NCBI GenBank assembly: GCA_036877525.1
Contig: JAZGTH010000005.1
Span: 4,482,001-4,546,000, forward strand
Length of the DNA stretch: 64,000 nucleotides
Source of the DNA: Chromobotia macracanthus
Taxonomy: Eukaryota > Chordata > Actinopteri > Cypriniformes > Botiidae
Reading direction: 5' to 3'
Shown here: one piece after another, positions 42,301-51,800 of the stretch
Position numbering within the stretch: the stretch's first letter is position 1
Layout: the number at the start of each line of letters is the position of its first letter
Translations under genes and position numbers: made by a program
Notes under the pieces: model-generated
What the model was told of the DNA's origin: nothing
The model's database searches: none
What the model saw: the letters and a program-made list of their open reading frames with translations, nothing else

Positions 42301-43484
42301 GGGGATGTTAGGCTGACAGTTTTGGGTCAGTATTTAATGTCATTTTTAATCAGTGCCTTTGATGAATCACATTGTGCAAGAAAGACCAGCCACCAAGCCA
42401 TGAACATGAAATACTCTGAGACATTTGTTATCATACAGTATTGTTCCATACAGAACTGTATTGCCCATACAGTTCTATTAATGCAAAATCACATACTTCT
42501 TAACAAAAAAAGGGTTGACAAGTAAAGAAATAAATAACATTTCTTTAACGTTTCATAAACAGAGCTCTTGTTCCAAATAATACATGCAGAACACACAACA
42601 ACTGTTCCAATATTTTTGTTAACGTTTGCATAGCTCTGTGGTGCACTTTGAACCTGTTGTGCACCTTGACTCACAGTGAAAGGGATTTGAGAGAATCAGC
42701 CTTTGCAGGGATCTGTGTGCCACGCTGATGGCACAGCACTTAGGAATGTGTCCTAGGTACTTGTTTACAACTTTCTGCCATCTTGGTTTCCTGACTACAG
42801 GCAAACCTGTTGCACCACACAAAGGGGGAAATATGCAGTCTGTTTGCTATCATCTTTCCATTTATTTGCGTGCTGTAACAATCAAAGACCACAAAAGTGT
42901 AAAGAAAAAACACCCTGCATTTTGAGTCTATATTTTGTATCCCTGGAATATGAACAAACCTTGAGCCAGTGAAGCTTGAAAATTCTCTAATAATCTTATG
43001 CATTCCTGCACAGATTTTGTGTTAAAGTCCAAAGGGACTTAACTGGTAAAAGCTGCCATCAATAATGGATTGTTGGATGAAACAATGCAGAATTCCAACA
43101 TGGTGAAATTGACAATTCCAACATAAACTAAAGACAGATTATTTGCATAGTATATGCATTTTAGATGCCTTGATGTGTGCATGGGATTTTAGTGTGAGCT
43201 GTATCAAATAATGGACAATCTGGTCCATACTGGACACAACTTGTCAAAAAGAATATAAATAAGCTTACTGAATCACAGCTATAAGCATGAGTAATGGGCT
43301 TAGTATGCAGCGCTACACTGAGTAAGCACTTACGCATTGAGTAAGGCGCAATACTCATCACGTACCTATCCCTTGGGTCAATCCAGCTGGTGGTTTGATT
43401 TATATGGTCTATATAATAGACCTTCCCGTCAAAATCTCGGGCCTTTTCCCAGCCCTCTGGCAATGGTAACTCCTTCCTTGGCAT
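21837..43484 (-). CDS. wwc1: WW and C2 domain-containing protein 1 (KIBRA), 22 coding exons
   Basis: Cytoplasmic scaffold that, in vertebrates, activates Hippo/LATS signalling and binds aPKC. Coding exons on the minus strand: 43366-43484, 39095-39204, 38371-38574, 37491-37567, 37216-37295, 35961-36090, 33420-33566, 33195-33265, 32866-33108, 31071-31160, 29955-30523, 29313-29430, 28477-28644, 27419-27611, 27066-27206, 26722-26786, 25281-25428, 24872-25036, 24606-24698, 23245-23475, 22525-22643, 21837-21903. They total 3348 nt (1115 aa plus TAA; human about 1113) with all phases consistent. WW1 spans about residues 6-39 (GWEKARDFDGKVYYIDH) and WW2 about 53-86, whose second Trp is Leu (TQLEDPR). 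Coiled coils follow (about 100-240, 290-420), then a Ser-rich region, a C2 domain (about 665-790; QIKLSLKYEVKEKRF, VVLPCSES), an acidic patch, a coiled coil near 990-1060 and the C-terminal PDZ ligand ADDV. ATG 43482-43484 follows an in-frame stop. No lesion was seen. Confidence 0.96.
24288..24342. repeat. (ATCT)n microsatellite in wwc1 intron 19
   Basis: About 13 tetranucleotide units, uninterrupted until the final TATATATC. Confidence 0.95.
25072..25092. repeat. (CA)n microsatellite in wwc1 intron 17
   Basis: About ten CA units next to the exon at 24872-25036. Confidence 0.9.
28950..29145 (+). repeat. Interspersed repeat, copy 1 (wwc1 intron 12)
   Basis: It shares an ordered series of blocks with 55375-55640: GGACAG-CTG-AAGTAAG, CCCCAAA, CATAAAC/AATAAAC-CTGC, TATTTGTCTGACCAA, a TGGAAG-like block, then GCAGAAAT-ACACACA. 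The two copies have the same orientation on the plus strand. Neither has coding potential. The family was not identified. Confidence 0.65.
29180..29240 (-). mobile_element. Truncated tRNA-derived SINE head (wwc1 intron 12)
   Basis: On the minus strand it reads GGTAGAACATTAGCAGTGC then AAAGGTCATGGATTTGAGTCCCAGGG. The order (A-box remnant, B-box-like ATTTGAGTCC, then CAGGGAATACAC) matches the SINE at 11231-11370 in reverse orientation. It lies in intron sequence only. Confidence 0.6.
36350..36605. other. CpG-richer block in wwc1 intron 5
   Basis: About 250 bases with clearly more CpG than the surrounding intron (GACCCAAACGGCGCACGGGG, CACGCGCAGACTCGATCGAC). It is open in frames on both strands, which follows from its composition; no protein family was recognised. 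It may be an intronic regulatory element or an old repeat. Confidence 0.4.
40415..41045. mobile_element. Possible non-autonomous DNA transposon remnant in wwc1 intron 1
   Basis: GTTTACACTGAGTATTAGGA and GTCGTTTACACCTGGTGATAAC at the left, and TTCGTTTACACCTGTATTTATGG at the right, are copies of one short motif typical of fish hAT-like MITEs. The boundaries and orientation are uncertain. A related fragment (TTTACACCTGGTGTTATGAT) lies near 26391 in intron 16. Confidence 0.35.
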
Positions 43485-44330
43485 GACCAACTAGTCTCCA
43501 TGTAACTTTATCTGTAAGTCTTCTAAATGTATTTGAAAGCAAACCATGTGTTGCTTTGCGTGAAGTAGTCCAAACTTAAACCCAACGCATAACGCAAGTG
43601 CCATTAATTACCCCAAACAGAGATCTTCTCCATGTTTCCCATGTCAGTCCAATGTATCCAAAAATCCCAATTTAATTCCTAAGGGCTACATAAGAGCGGT
43701 GTTTCTCCAGTGAATAGTGTTAAATGAATGGATGAGGATGTGATGCTCTGAAACCGCATAACTTTCCAAGAGCTACTGTGCTCATAATAATGGACTCTTC
43801 GTTTCTTGTGCATTATCGGTCACATTTGAACGAAATTAATCAATCAATCATTTTCTCAACGGAGCCTGATAGATGGTTAACTTGAGCAAAATGTCAAAAA
43901 AACTCTTAAAGCAAGTCGTCCGTGGTAGTTGTTGTCAATAAAGTTAAAAACAGTTTTGCAGTCCAATTCGAGTAGAAAAGAAAGCAGTATAACTCATTTT
44001 CCAGCATTAAGGAAACGATCATGAAGACTGACGATTAATTGTGCCCGTCTGGAGTTTGGGTCGCTCAATGTCTGCCCACCATGTTTTAGCGACATCTGTG
44101 CTAGCTTGCTAGCCCAAAATCTCGCTTTACGGGCAACATAAACAGTTAGTTAATCCACACAAGTGCGACCCGTGTTTTCTGTCCCGTCACTCCCAGACAA
44201 TTCCAACAATTTCTTTAAAAAGTAGCTCCTTTCCTTCAAATCTCAAATGTTGTCTTTTCCTTTAAGTGTCTGTGCGCTCTTCACCCCCCTGCGCTTGTAG
44301 TCAAGCTCGGTCGCTATGCTGCAGTTGAAA
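43485..44330 (-). other. wwc1 5' UTR and proximal promoter stretch
   Basis: Sequence upstream of the wwc1 start codon. An in-frame TAG lies two codons before the ATG, which fixes the start. The far end (about 44100-44330) is locally GC-richer, with several CpGs. The transcription start was not located. Confidence 0.5.
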
Positions 44331-44334
44331 TGGG

Positions 44335-44342
44335 TGACGTCA
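44335..44342. promoter_or_regulatory. Consensus CRE palindrome TGACGTCA upstream of wwc1
   Basis: A perfect 8-bp CREB/ATF site lies about 850 bp upstream of the wwc1 ATG, at the edge of the CpG-richer stretch. It is therefore plausibly in the core promoter. Function is inferred from motif and position. Confidence 0.5.
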
Positions 44343-45732
44343 TACAGGTGATGACCGTAGTTCTTCTAGTAGCAGTACCTAGTCAAAAATACATGTCTCC
44401 ATTTTTGCTTATATTATTAATTATTAAAAAAATAATAAATTATTATACTACACACATAGGCATAAAGAAACGCACATTTCACCTTCATAATTATTTATTA
44501 TTGTTCTGTAGTTCTGTAATTTCATTATTTACTTTAAGTTTTAATATCCTTTCAATTATTTAATCTATTAATTATTTAACTTATGGTTGCAAAGGCCTTT
44601 TAAAGCACTAAACAATCGTTGTTACAATGATAATTAAAAGCTTGATAAATTGTGACATGTTTATATAGAACTTTTTTATCTGTCTTGAGTTGCCTATATT
44701 TTAATGCCCTCGAATTTCATTTTAATCTGAATCAGAAGACGCAAACGCAATTTTCACATAGGACACTTTTTCAACACAGGAAACTCTTTCATCACACCTA
44801 AATCTAAAATGCACAACGCCCTCCAACGGCGAGCAGGTTATTTGACCTACTCGAACTTTTTGAGAGCTTGAATTTGTAATGCTTGCATTTTTTATGCGCA
44901 TGTGTGTATGTTTGTTTCATAATTTACCCCACATGTGTTAAAGTATACACCACATTTGTATTTATATTTAAGGGTTGAGTTATTACAGGAAAAAATGAAA
45001 CACCAAAAGATTTAGGATTTAATTTGCTCTTCTGAGTTGGCAACTTTCTTAATTTTATAAAACCATACAGTGATATCCTTCATTTGTAATCTGAAGAGTC
45101 AGGACAGAACACATTTTCTCCTCCACCTCTCCGGTCACAGTGAGTGAAGGGATGTGCTTTCAAAACAAACCAGGGTGGACCATGTGCGCGGGTGAGCAAA
45201 CCAGCAGCTCCAGGTCATAAAACTTCATTTCATTTAAGTTCAGGTACTACATGTTCAAAGAGTATAAATAAAATGTACTATTTTTTATTGCACCGTTTAT
45301 AGATCGAGTTTGACTAAGGGGTGGAGAGGTGCACAGTATATGACGCTTTTATGTGCATTTGTTAATGTTTGGATTATAGTATTACTCATAAATTATTTAT
45401 GTAGGCTACCTATTTGCATTTGTTTTATTTATTCAAATTACAATGTATCCAAATAGTATTTGTTTTGTCTTTTTTTAGAATTTATCAACAAAAAGAATAT
45501 TTAGCTGCATTTACAAAACTACCTCACAAAAATTGGGGTTGAACTATAATTACCTCTACATCTAAAAATAACAGAGTGGTTTTATTACATAACTAAAATC
45601 CTGTCTAAATAATGATGGCAAGACTCCAACTACTGCAACTGTAAAATTAATTCCTTAGCAATTCCATAGCATGTTAACCTTTAGGCACAGCCCCCAAGAT
45701 TAATTTGTGCTCACACTTCTGTGTGTGTTCAG
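44343..45732. other. Gene-free interval between wwc1 and the arl10 relic
   Basis: No exon was recognised. The first exon of arl10, with its membrane anchor, would be expected here if the gene were complete; none was found. The sequence is A/T-rich. Confidence 0.5.
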
Positions 45733-45879
45733 GAGAAACCTTGTTCTTGGTTTGGATGGTGCTGGTAAGAGCAGTGTTCTGCAGTGGCTGAGCGGAGTGA
45801 GCTTCAGAAGATGCTGCCGACCCACACACAACATCAACTTCATTAGTCTAAACACATCTGCATGCCAGCTGGACTTTCT
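45733..45879 (+). pseudogene. arl10: Single surviving exon of arl10 (ARF-like GTPase)
   Basis: The frame reads LVLGLDGAGKSSVLQWLSG, containing the GxxxxGK[ST] P-loop of ARF-like GTPases, and ends at CQLDFL. The LGLDGAGK wording and the following segment fit ARL10. The exon is bounded by a good acceptor (GTGTGTTCAG) and a donor (GTAAAG), and its 147 nt are open. No first exon was found in the 1.4 kb upstream. The switch II (WDxGG-type) or NKxD exons were not found in the 750 bp before the nop16 relic. It is therefore called a fragmentary pseudogene. The position next to nop16 agrees with ARL10-NOP16 adjacency in human. Another ARF-like paralogue cannot be fully excluded. Confidence 0.7.
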
Positions 45880-46632
45880 GTAAAGTATTGATCACTGTCA
45901 GCGCCCCATTTTCTCAAATACTTTCTCAAATACAAATACTATTTAAATAGCACATTACATTGATTATAGATTCCCCTATCCTGCAGCTTTCCTTGTTCTT
46001 TGAAAGCAATTTAGACAGAAAACATCAACAGACAATTTACTTTATATAACTGATGCCTTCTGTGAAATGCTTCAGATTTCATAAAAATTAACTCATTCAC
46101 AACCACCTATGCACATAATTTTATTCTGCATGTAACGAGACATCTGTAAAAAGAAAAACAAGATAAATTAAAAGAGATAATTGAGGCAACAGCACTGTGT
46201 ATATGACCACTTCTGCAATGCTGCTTAGTGTGTATGAATTTCTCTGCAATTGTTTTTTGGAACTTTCTACAGAATATAAAACCTGTTTTATAAATTTAAC
46301 AAACTTGGACTAGGATGAGATTTAAAAAAAAAAAAATCACACCAAAGCATCCCCTACAGTATTCATAGAAAGGGCAGTATTCTTAATATTTCATTGTGTC
46401 CGAGAGTTTATGTTCCTTTGTATTACATTTCTATTTCTGATTGTAACACAATATTCATATTTATATACATCAGGAATATTCATAAGATTTAAATTTTTAC
46501 TTGTTCTTGAATACACACAGTGAAAATTAAATTTATTTCCCAACTGCAAATGTTCTGTAATGTTTTGGCTGTCAAACTCCTCAAGTCATGCAAGTCCTCA
46601 TCAAGACACCACATAGATCTACACTAGAAGCA
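45880..46632. other. Gene-free interval between the arl10 and nop16 relics
   Basis: No exon was recognised on either strand. A minus-strand AATAAA at 46532-46537, about 96 bases past the nop16 stop codon, is a plausible poly(A) signal of the former nop16 gene. Confidence 0.5.
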
Positions 46633-47892
46633 TCATGTAGATTTCTGTGCTTGCAGTGACTCAATACCTGCGGCATATTTCTCAGGATAAGACCATTTGT
46701 ATAAACCCACTTTCTGCTTGATCTGCTTTGGCGTGTCCTGTAAGTAGATCTTCTCATCTCTTTCCATTGCCTAAGGTGAGAATAACACTAATCAATTAAC
46801 ATTCCATGTATACTATTTAGAGCCCCTTATTTTGGTCATAAATATGTATTGCTATCACATACCTTGTAATTCTCATTGTGTTCCCTCACCATGTGATGTG
46901 TTGTACATATTCGATTATATCCGTGGAGCATGATGTTTTGCAACCCTTCCGTTGACTGGCCTTAGCTTCCATTTTAAACATACTAGGTTTTTTGCGTGTG
47001 TTTTTGGGCACTACCTTAGTGGGGGTTTAAATCAGACAAACTGCTGGGTTGTGACTCAAAAATGGGTCACACAAACAATAAAACCAATTATTTTTGTCGT
47101 TCATTATTGAATTACGCAGATCTCAGTACTGACAGGTAGTGTCACACCCTCATCCTAAAAACCATGAACAAAACCATGAAAAGTAAAAGAAGATGAAACT
47201 CATTAAATACAGGTTCATAACATTTGTTATGTGCACATTCATGAATAGTTCATGGTAATATTAATAAATCCAATTATTTTGTTTACTTTTGTACAATAAA
47301 CAATTTTATACAACGTACTTTCAATGACGTAGGGTTTCAACAATACATTTCTCTTCTCGAATTCTTTTTCAAAGTTCTGCAACATCAGTTAACAACAACA
47401 AGCTACAAACATTTAGGTAGGATGTGTATAAAATACAATCCTGATACCAACCGTTTAAGTTTTAATGGGAAGTATGCCCTTATTTCCAAATAACCGCCCT
47501 ATGTCTTAAAGATTTTGCTTTGCTGTTTTCTGATCATCCCCAGCTTTAAGGATCTGAAAAGTTCAAACACGTGAAACATCCAAATTAAGAATTTCATATG
47601 GGTGACAAGATAAGATACAAGTTTCGTAAATATATTTCATATGACATAAAAATGGGGTTTTAACAATATCAAGTAGTAGTATAAGCTTGAACATAGTAAA
47701 CGTTCTTAATAACGTTGCTAAATGAAAGAGGTGGCAACAAAAACAGTGTTTACTTTCTACATGGCTGGTTTTATGTAGTTATACTTACCAATCAGTTTGC
47801 GGTTTATACTCTATCGTTACCTTCTTAATTTTCTTTTTCTTCGTATTACAATGAAATGTGTTACGATTAAGAGATTTCTTCAGTTTGCCCAT
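46633..47892 (-). pseudogene. nop16: Broken nop16 (nucleolar protein 16), four exon relics
   Basis: Nop16 is a nucleolar 60S-subunit assembly factor. Minus-strand relics: exon 1 47789-47892 (MGKLKKSLNRNTF, then a Lys-rich stretch and IEYKPQTDW, donor GTAAGT); exon 2 about 47459-47538 (DDQKTAKQNL, then stop, then DIGRLFG); exon 3 46863-47014 (KKPSMFKMEAKAS, DIIEYVQH, then out of frame MVREHNENYK); exon 4 46633-46770 (AMERDEKIYLQDTPKQIKQK to TGA). Exon 4 is open and clearly Nop16. Two lesions are decisive: an in-frame TAA at 47506-47508, and a tandem duplication of ATGTG (46891-46895, 46896-46900) that adds 5 nt inside exon 3. The base pair of AG expected before exon 2 also appears changed. Decay is younger than in gemin5. 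A mis-assembly would have to create both lesions, which is unlikely. Confidence 0.87.
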
Positions 47893-48443
47893 GACTGGAT
47901 AACATATAAGAATCAAGTACAGTGACCAGTCTGTAAGATGAGGAATTAATTCAACTTCTTCTCTGGCTAAACACGAAACACAATGACTTGAGTAAATATC
48001 GCCACCTGCTGGAGACGTATAACACACTAATGTATTAAGTGTCGATCAGATAAATTATTATTATTAATAATATTTTTTTACCTCTAGAGGGAGCTGTAAA
48101 CTAAAGTTTCATAAATCCACAATCTTTAAAAGCAAGTTCAACAGTTTATAGTCTGTGCTGCTGCAAAACATGAGTGAACTTAGTCTGATTCATAAGTCAA
48201 AACAAGAGGCAGTGCACGTCTGAAGTTTCACATGTACCTTTCAATGATTGCTTGCTTGATTAATTTATTAGAATTAAAATGACTCGACATTTAAAAGTCG
48301 ATTACAAGAAAGGCATATAAAACGACATAAAATAACGAAATATTGAAAAACATCATACATTAAACTACAAAAGATAAACGAATAAATCAGTATGAGGCAT
48401 CATACTGATTTACATGGACGAATCATACTATTGCAACGGTAGA

Positions 48444-48451
48444 TCACGTGA
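48444..48451. promoter_or_regulatory. Palindromic E-box TCACGTGA upstream of grk6
   Basis: A perfect 8-bp palindrome of the USF/MITF/TFE type, 350 bp before the grk6 ATG. Binding is inferred from the motif. Confidence 0.4.
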
Positions 48452-48528
48452 CGTATATACCGAACGTTAACGTAATGTAATTAATATTCATAATCTTACC
48501 CCGAGCCCAAGGAGGACGCTCACTGTTT

Positions 48529-48541
48529 GTTACCAAGCAAC
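48529..48541. promoter_or_regulatory. X-box-like RFX motif upstream of grk6
   Basis: GTTACCAAGCAAC is an imperfect inverted repeat (GTTxCC, two-base spacer, GxAAC), the form bound by RFX factors. It lies 262 bp before the grk6 ATG. It could originally have served grk6, nop16 or both. Confidence 0.4.
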
Positions 48542-48710
48542 GTCAGGATGTCATATTAATATTCATGAGTCAAGCCTTCGCCATAGTAAAGATTGCTGAA
48601 ATACGTAAACCCGAAGCTTCTGGGCGGAGAATGAGAAGAGCAAAACGGTAGAGCGGAGTGTCATTCAGGGTTAATAATATTCCGCCGTGGGGGGGAGCGG
48701 GGGAGGTTAC

Positions 48711-48748
48711 ACACATACATACACACATATACACACACATATACACAC
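48711..48748. repeat. (CA)/(TA)-rich repeat in the grk6 5' UTR region
   Basis: ACACACATACATACACACAT-type units, about 40 bases, 55 bp before the start codon. Confidence 0.85.
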
Positions 48749-48802
48749 TGCCAACCCGGCGACGAGGTTGGGCCTGCGGTGCCTGCCTGCAACCCAGGGA
48801 AC

Positions 48803-51800
48803 ATGGAGCTCGAGAATATCGTGGCCAACACCGTTCTTTTGAAGGCTAGAGAAGGTAAGACATGACAGCCTGTCTGATCATGGTTACTTCAGACAGCTCT
48901 GATCTCGAAATATCTAAATACAATGGGGGATTCCCCCAAAGGAAGTTAGGCCAAAAAATGCGATAGGTGCAATGCAATAAATTGATAGTTTATTATTGAC
49001 GAATCGAGAATGAAACATTGATCATAATGTGTTGTTGTCCGCCTGCTTTGTTGTGCTCCTAACCTTGAGCAGAAAAGATGGACCTGTCAATCAAAATAAA
49101 AAAACACTATTGTCTATCAATGCCCGTTCATGTCAAAGGCCTGTTTGGATTTTGCGACGTTTTTGTGAGTTTCTGTTGAAAGGAGAAGCGATAAACGCTG
49201 CTGTCTCATGCGTAATGCACTAACAGTAAGTACTGTTATACATTGACAGCAGTAATTAGTGTGTGTGTGCTCGAGATAAGAACCTGAATTAACTGGCCCG
49301 TTGAATTAACAGACAATGTCTCTTTGATGCTTTTAGACATTTTAAGTTACAATCTAGTGAACTACCTACCTAGACAGAATTTTCTGCGCATGGTGTTTCA
49401 GTTTTGTGACACGGCGTTTATCGTTTTTCTGCCGGTTTTGTACTTAGACATGAAGTACTCTTATTCTCCCGTGCTCGTGCTTTAATGCAGTTTGTGGCGC
49501 ACACTTAAGCTACTAAATTTGTTGAAGTGCCCTAGTATGCACTACAGTCTTTCACACTTCCTTTTCGAAATTTCATCCACAGTGTCTGCAAAAACAGTTA
49601 ATGCAATTATTGCTTATAACTAAATTAAAATGATATAGAAGAAAAATACGATAGACTAGATATTAGGAACAGATTCATATGTGATGTACTTCCAGAATAT
49701 TTCTGGATTTTTCTGAATCTTTTTCTTATTTTTATGTCCATGCTAACCCTTCTTTAAACAGGGTTCTTAAATGCTCCACCACCCCTATTTTTTATTGGTT
49801 GGTCAAAACAGATAGCCCTGCCCTAAACTTGGTTAGCCAATGGTTGAGATGCTCAAACAGCAATATTTTCACAGAGCCCAGTCTTTGCACTCTTCTCACA
49901 AATGTGTTACAGTATTTTCTTATTAATCTGGGACAGAGACAGAAGTATTTAACATACATATTTGCAGTTAAAAGTTATTATGGCCTTTTGGCATAACTAT
50001 AGTTTCCATGGTAATATTTTTTGTAAGAGTGCAGTGTTGAAATTAGTGGATACTGTTACTTTTGTTCTACAGGTATATAGACAGGTTTGTATTGGGGCTT
50101 TTTGTGATTTTGAAAGCTGTCCTAGTTCATCAGCAGTTTCAGTTTAGTCATTGTTTGATTGCTTAATATGCTGTTTCCTTCTTTTCAATGTGCTAATCTA
50201 ATAACAGTAACACTAGAATATCTAGGAAGGACAAGCTTTTTTATTTATATATGTTCACCACATTACATTTTATTTTATGCAGTTATTAACATGGCTGCAG
50301 TTTATTCTTAATATAAGTTTATTAAGTATATTCTGTGTTTAATCTATCAACAGCATCAGTAGCATGCATGTGATACCACAGTTAATCTCCTTGACTGTAA
50401 AAACATTTAAATTCATTTACAGTGGATGTTGCTGTACGCTTGCACCATAGACCTCTATTGTAAGTGCATACATTTTTCTGCAGGGGCACATGAAGTTAAA
50501 CTATTCTTGTCACAATTCTGTTGGCTAACCAATCAGTTTTAAAAGTGACTTGTTTCATTATTTCTTGGAAGAACTTTTCCATAGAAAGCACAAGAGGAAA
50601 AACAAGTGTATGCCCTAATTGATCAGCCTCACATAATTAATATTATTCTCTTATGAATAATACTGAGAATTTTTTGAAACCTGAGGCCTTGTTGGTAATG
50701 GCAAGTTGCTGGGGCAAGTTATGCATGAAGTGAAACCCATCTCTAAAATGAGTCTGCATGAACAATACATTACACAAGCCATTTGCATCCTGGCCACTTC
50801 CCACAACGATAATGCCACAGGTTTGCTTCTGTACCTGTACCGCTGTAATCTGTTTCCTGCAAACCTTTAATTATTTGCAACTAGCAGACAATGGCATTAG
50901 CTTCCTGCCTGTATTTTAACCTTGAATTTACGTGGTAACTACTCATGAAGTTTATGTATTAAAGTAGTTAAAGGCACAATGTCTGTTCTTGCACAACAGG
51001 TTTTTGATTATGTAACATAATGGAGGTTCTCAGCTGTGCTCATCCTGTATCTTTGTTGTAACCATACAGTAGCATTCTGAACTCTTATCAGATGGTAGTC
51101 ACGAGCTTCACTCATTCCTGTTTGTAATCATTGCATCTTTCACCCTCCCATCCCATTAAAAGGAGAATCAATTCCTCAAATCCCTTCATAACCTAGCAAC
51201 AATGCAAACACCTGGCTTATCACAAGAGTCCTCTTCATTCCTGATGAGTATATCCCACACACAGCATCACTTTCTGACCTTTCCCCAAGTGGGCCCGCAC
51301 CTGGGGCAGTCATTCTAGCTAGAGCTGCCCCGATGACGTTTGCCCAGATGGGCACAGGCCAGCGGGACATTCTCATAGCATTGGTATGATTTTTGTTCTG
51401 AAATGGATCCGGGGTGCCCACACCGGTAGAGTGACAGCAGAAAGCACTTAACAGGCAGCATGTGGAGACCTGTAAGATATGACCTGGATTCCCAATAAAA
51501 ACAAAATCAGCTCAAATGTTCTTTAGAAAATAAACCAATTTTTGGGGTTTTGAAAAAGAAAGAAGGTCATTTGAGTTGGATTTGGGTGAATTGTCTCTTT
51601 AAAGAACTAGGTGGACTCTAATGGACATAAAGCCAGATTTAAACGTACACAAAGTTGCCACCTAATTTTTCATGTCCATTCGCAGTTAGTTAATTTTAAG
51701 GTATGTAATGTGCCAGTTGGATCATGAAACAAAATTGCAAAATTATTGATTTATTTAAACTGTTTTCAAAATAGTTTCTCAACCAGTTTTCCTTTCTACC

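Larger units (their letters stand above)
47893..48802. promoter_or_regulatory. Interval between the nop16 relic and grk6: grk6 promoter and 5' UTR
   Basis: No coding sequence. Two strong motifs lie in it (E-box and X-box, listed separately). The last 200 bp are GC-richer and contain a CA/TA-rich run before the grk6 ATG. The start site is presumably between 48540 and 48700, by position only. Confidence 0.5.

Noticed and set aside
43485..43490. An upstream start for wwc1 (TTG two codons before the ATG)
   Set aside because: TTG is not a normal vertebrate start, a TAG lies just upstream in frame, and the family begins at the MPR... methionine.
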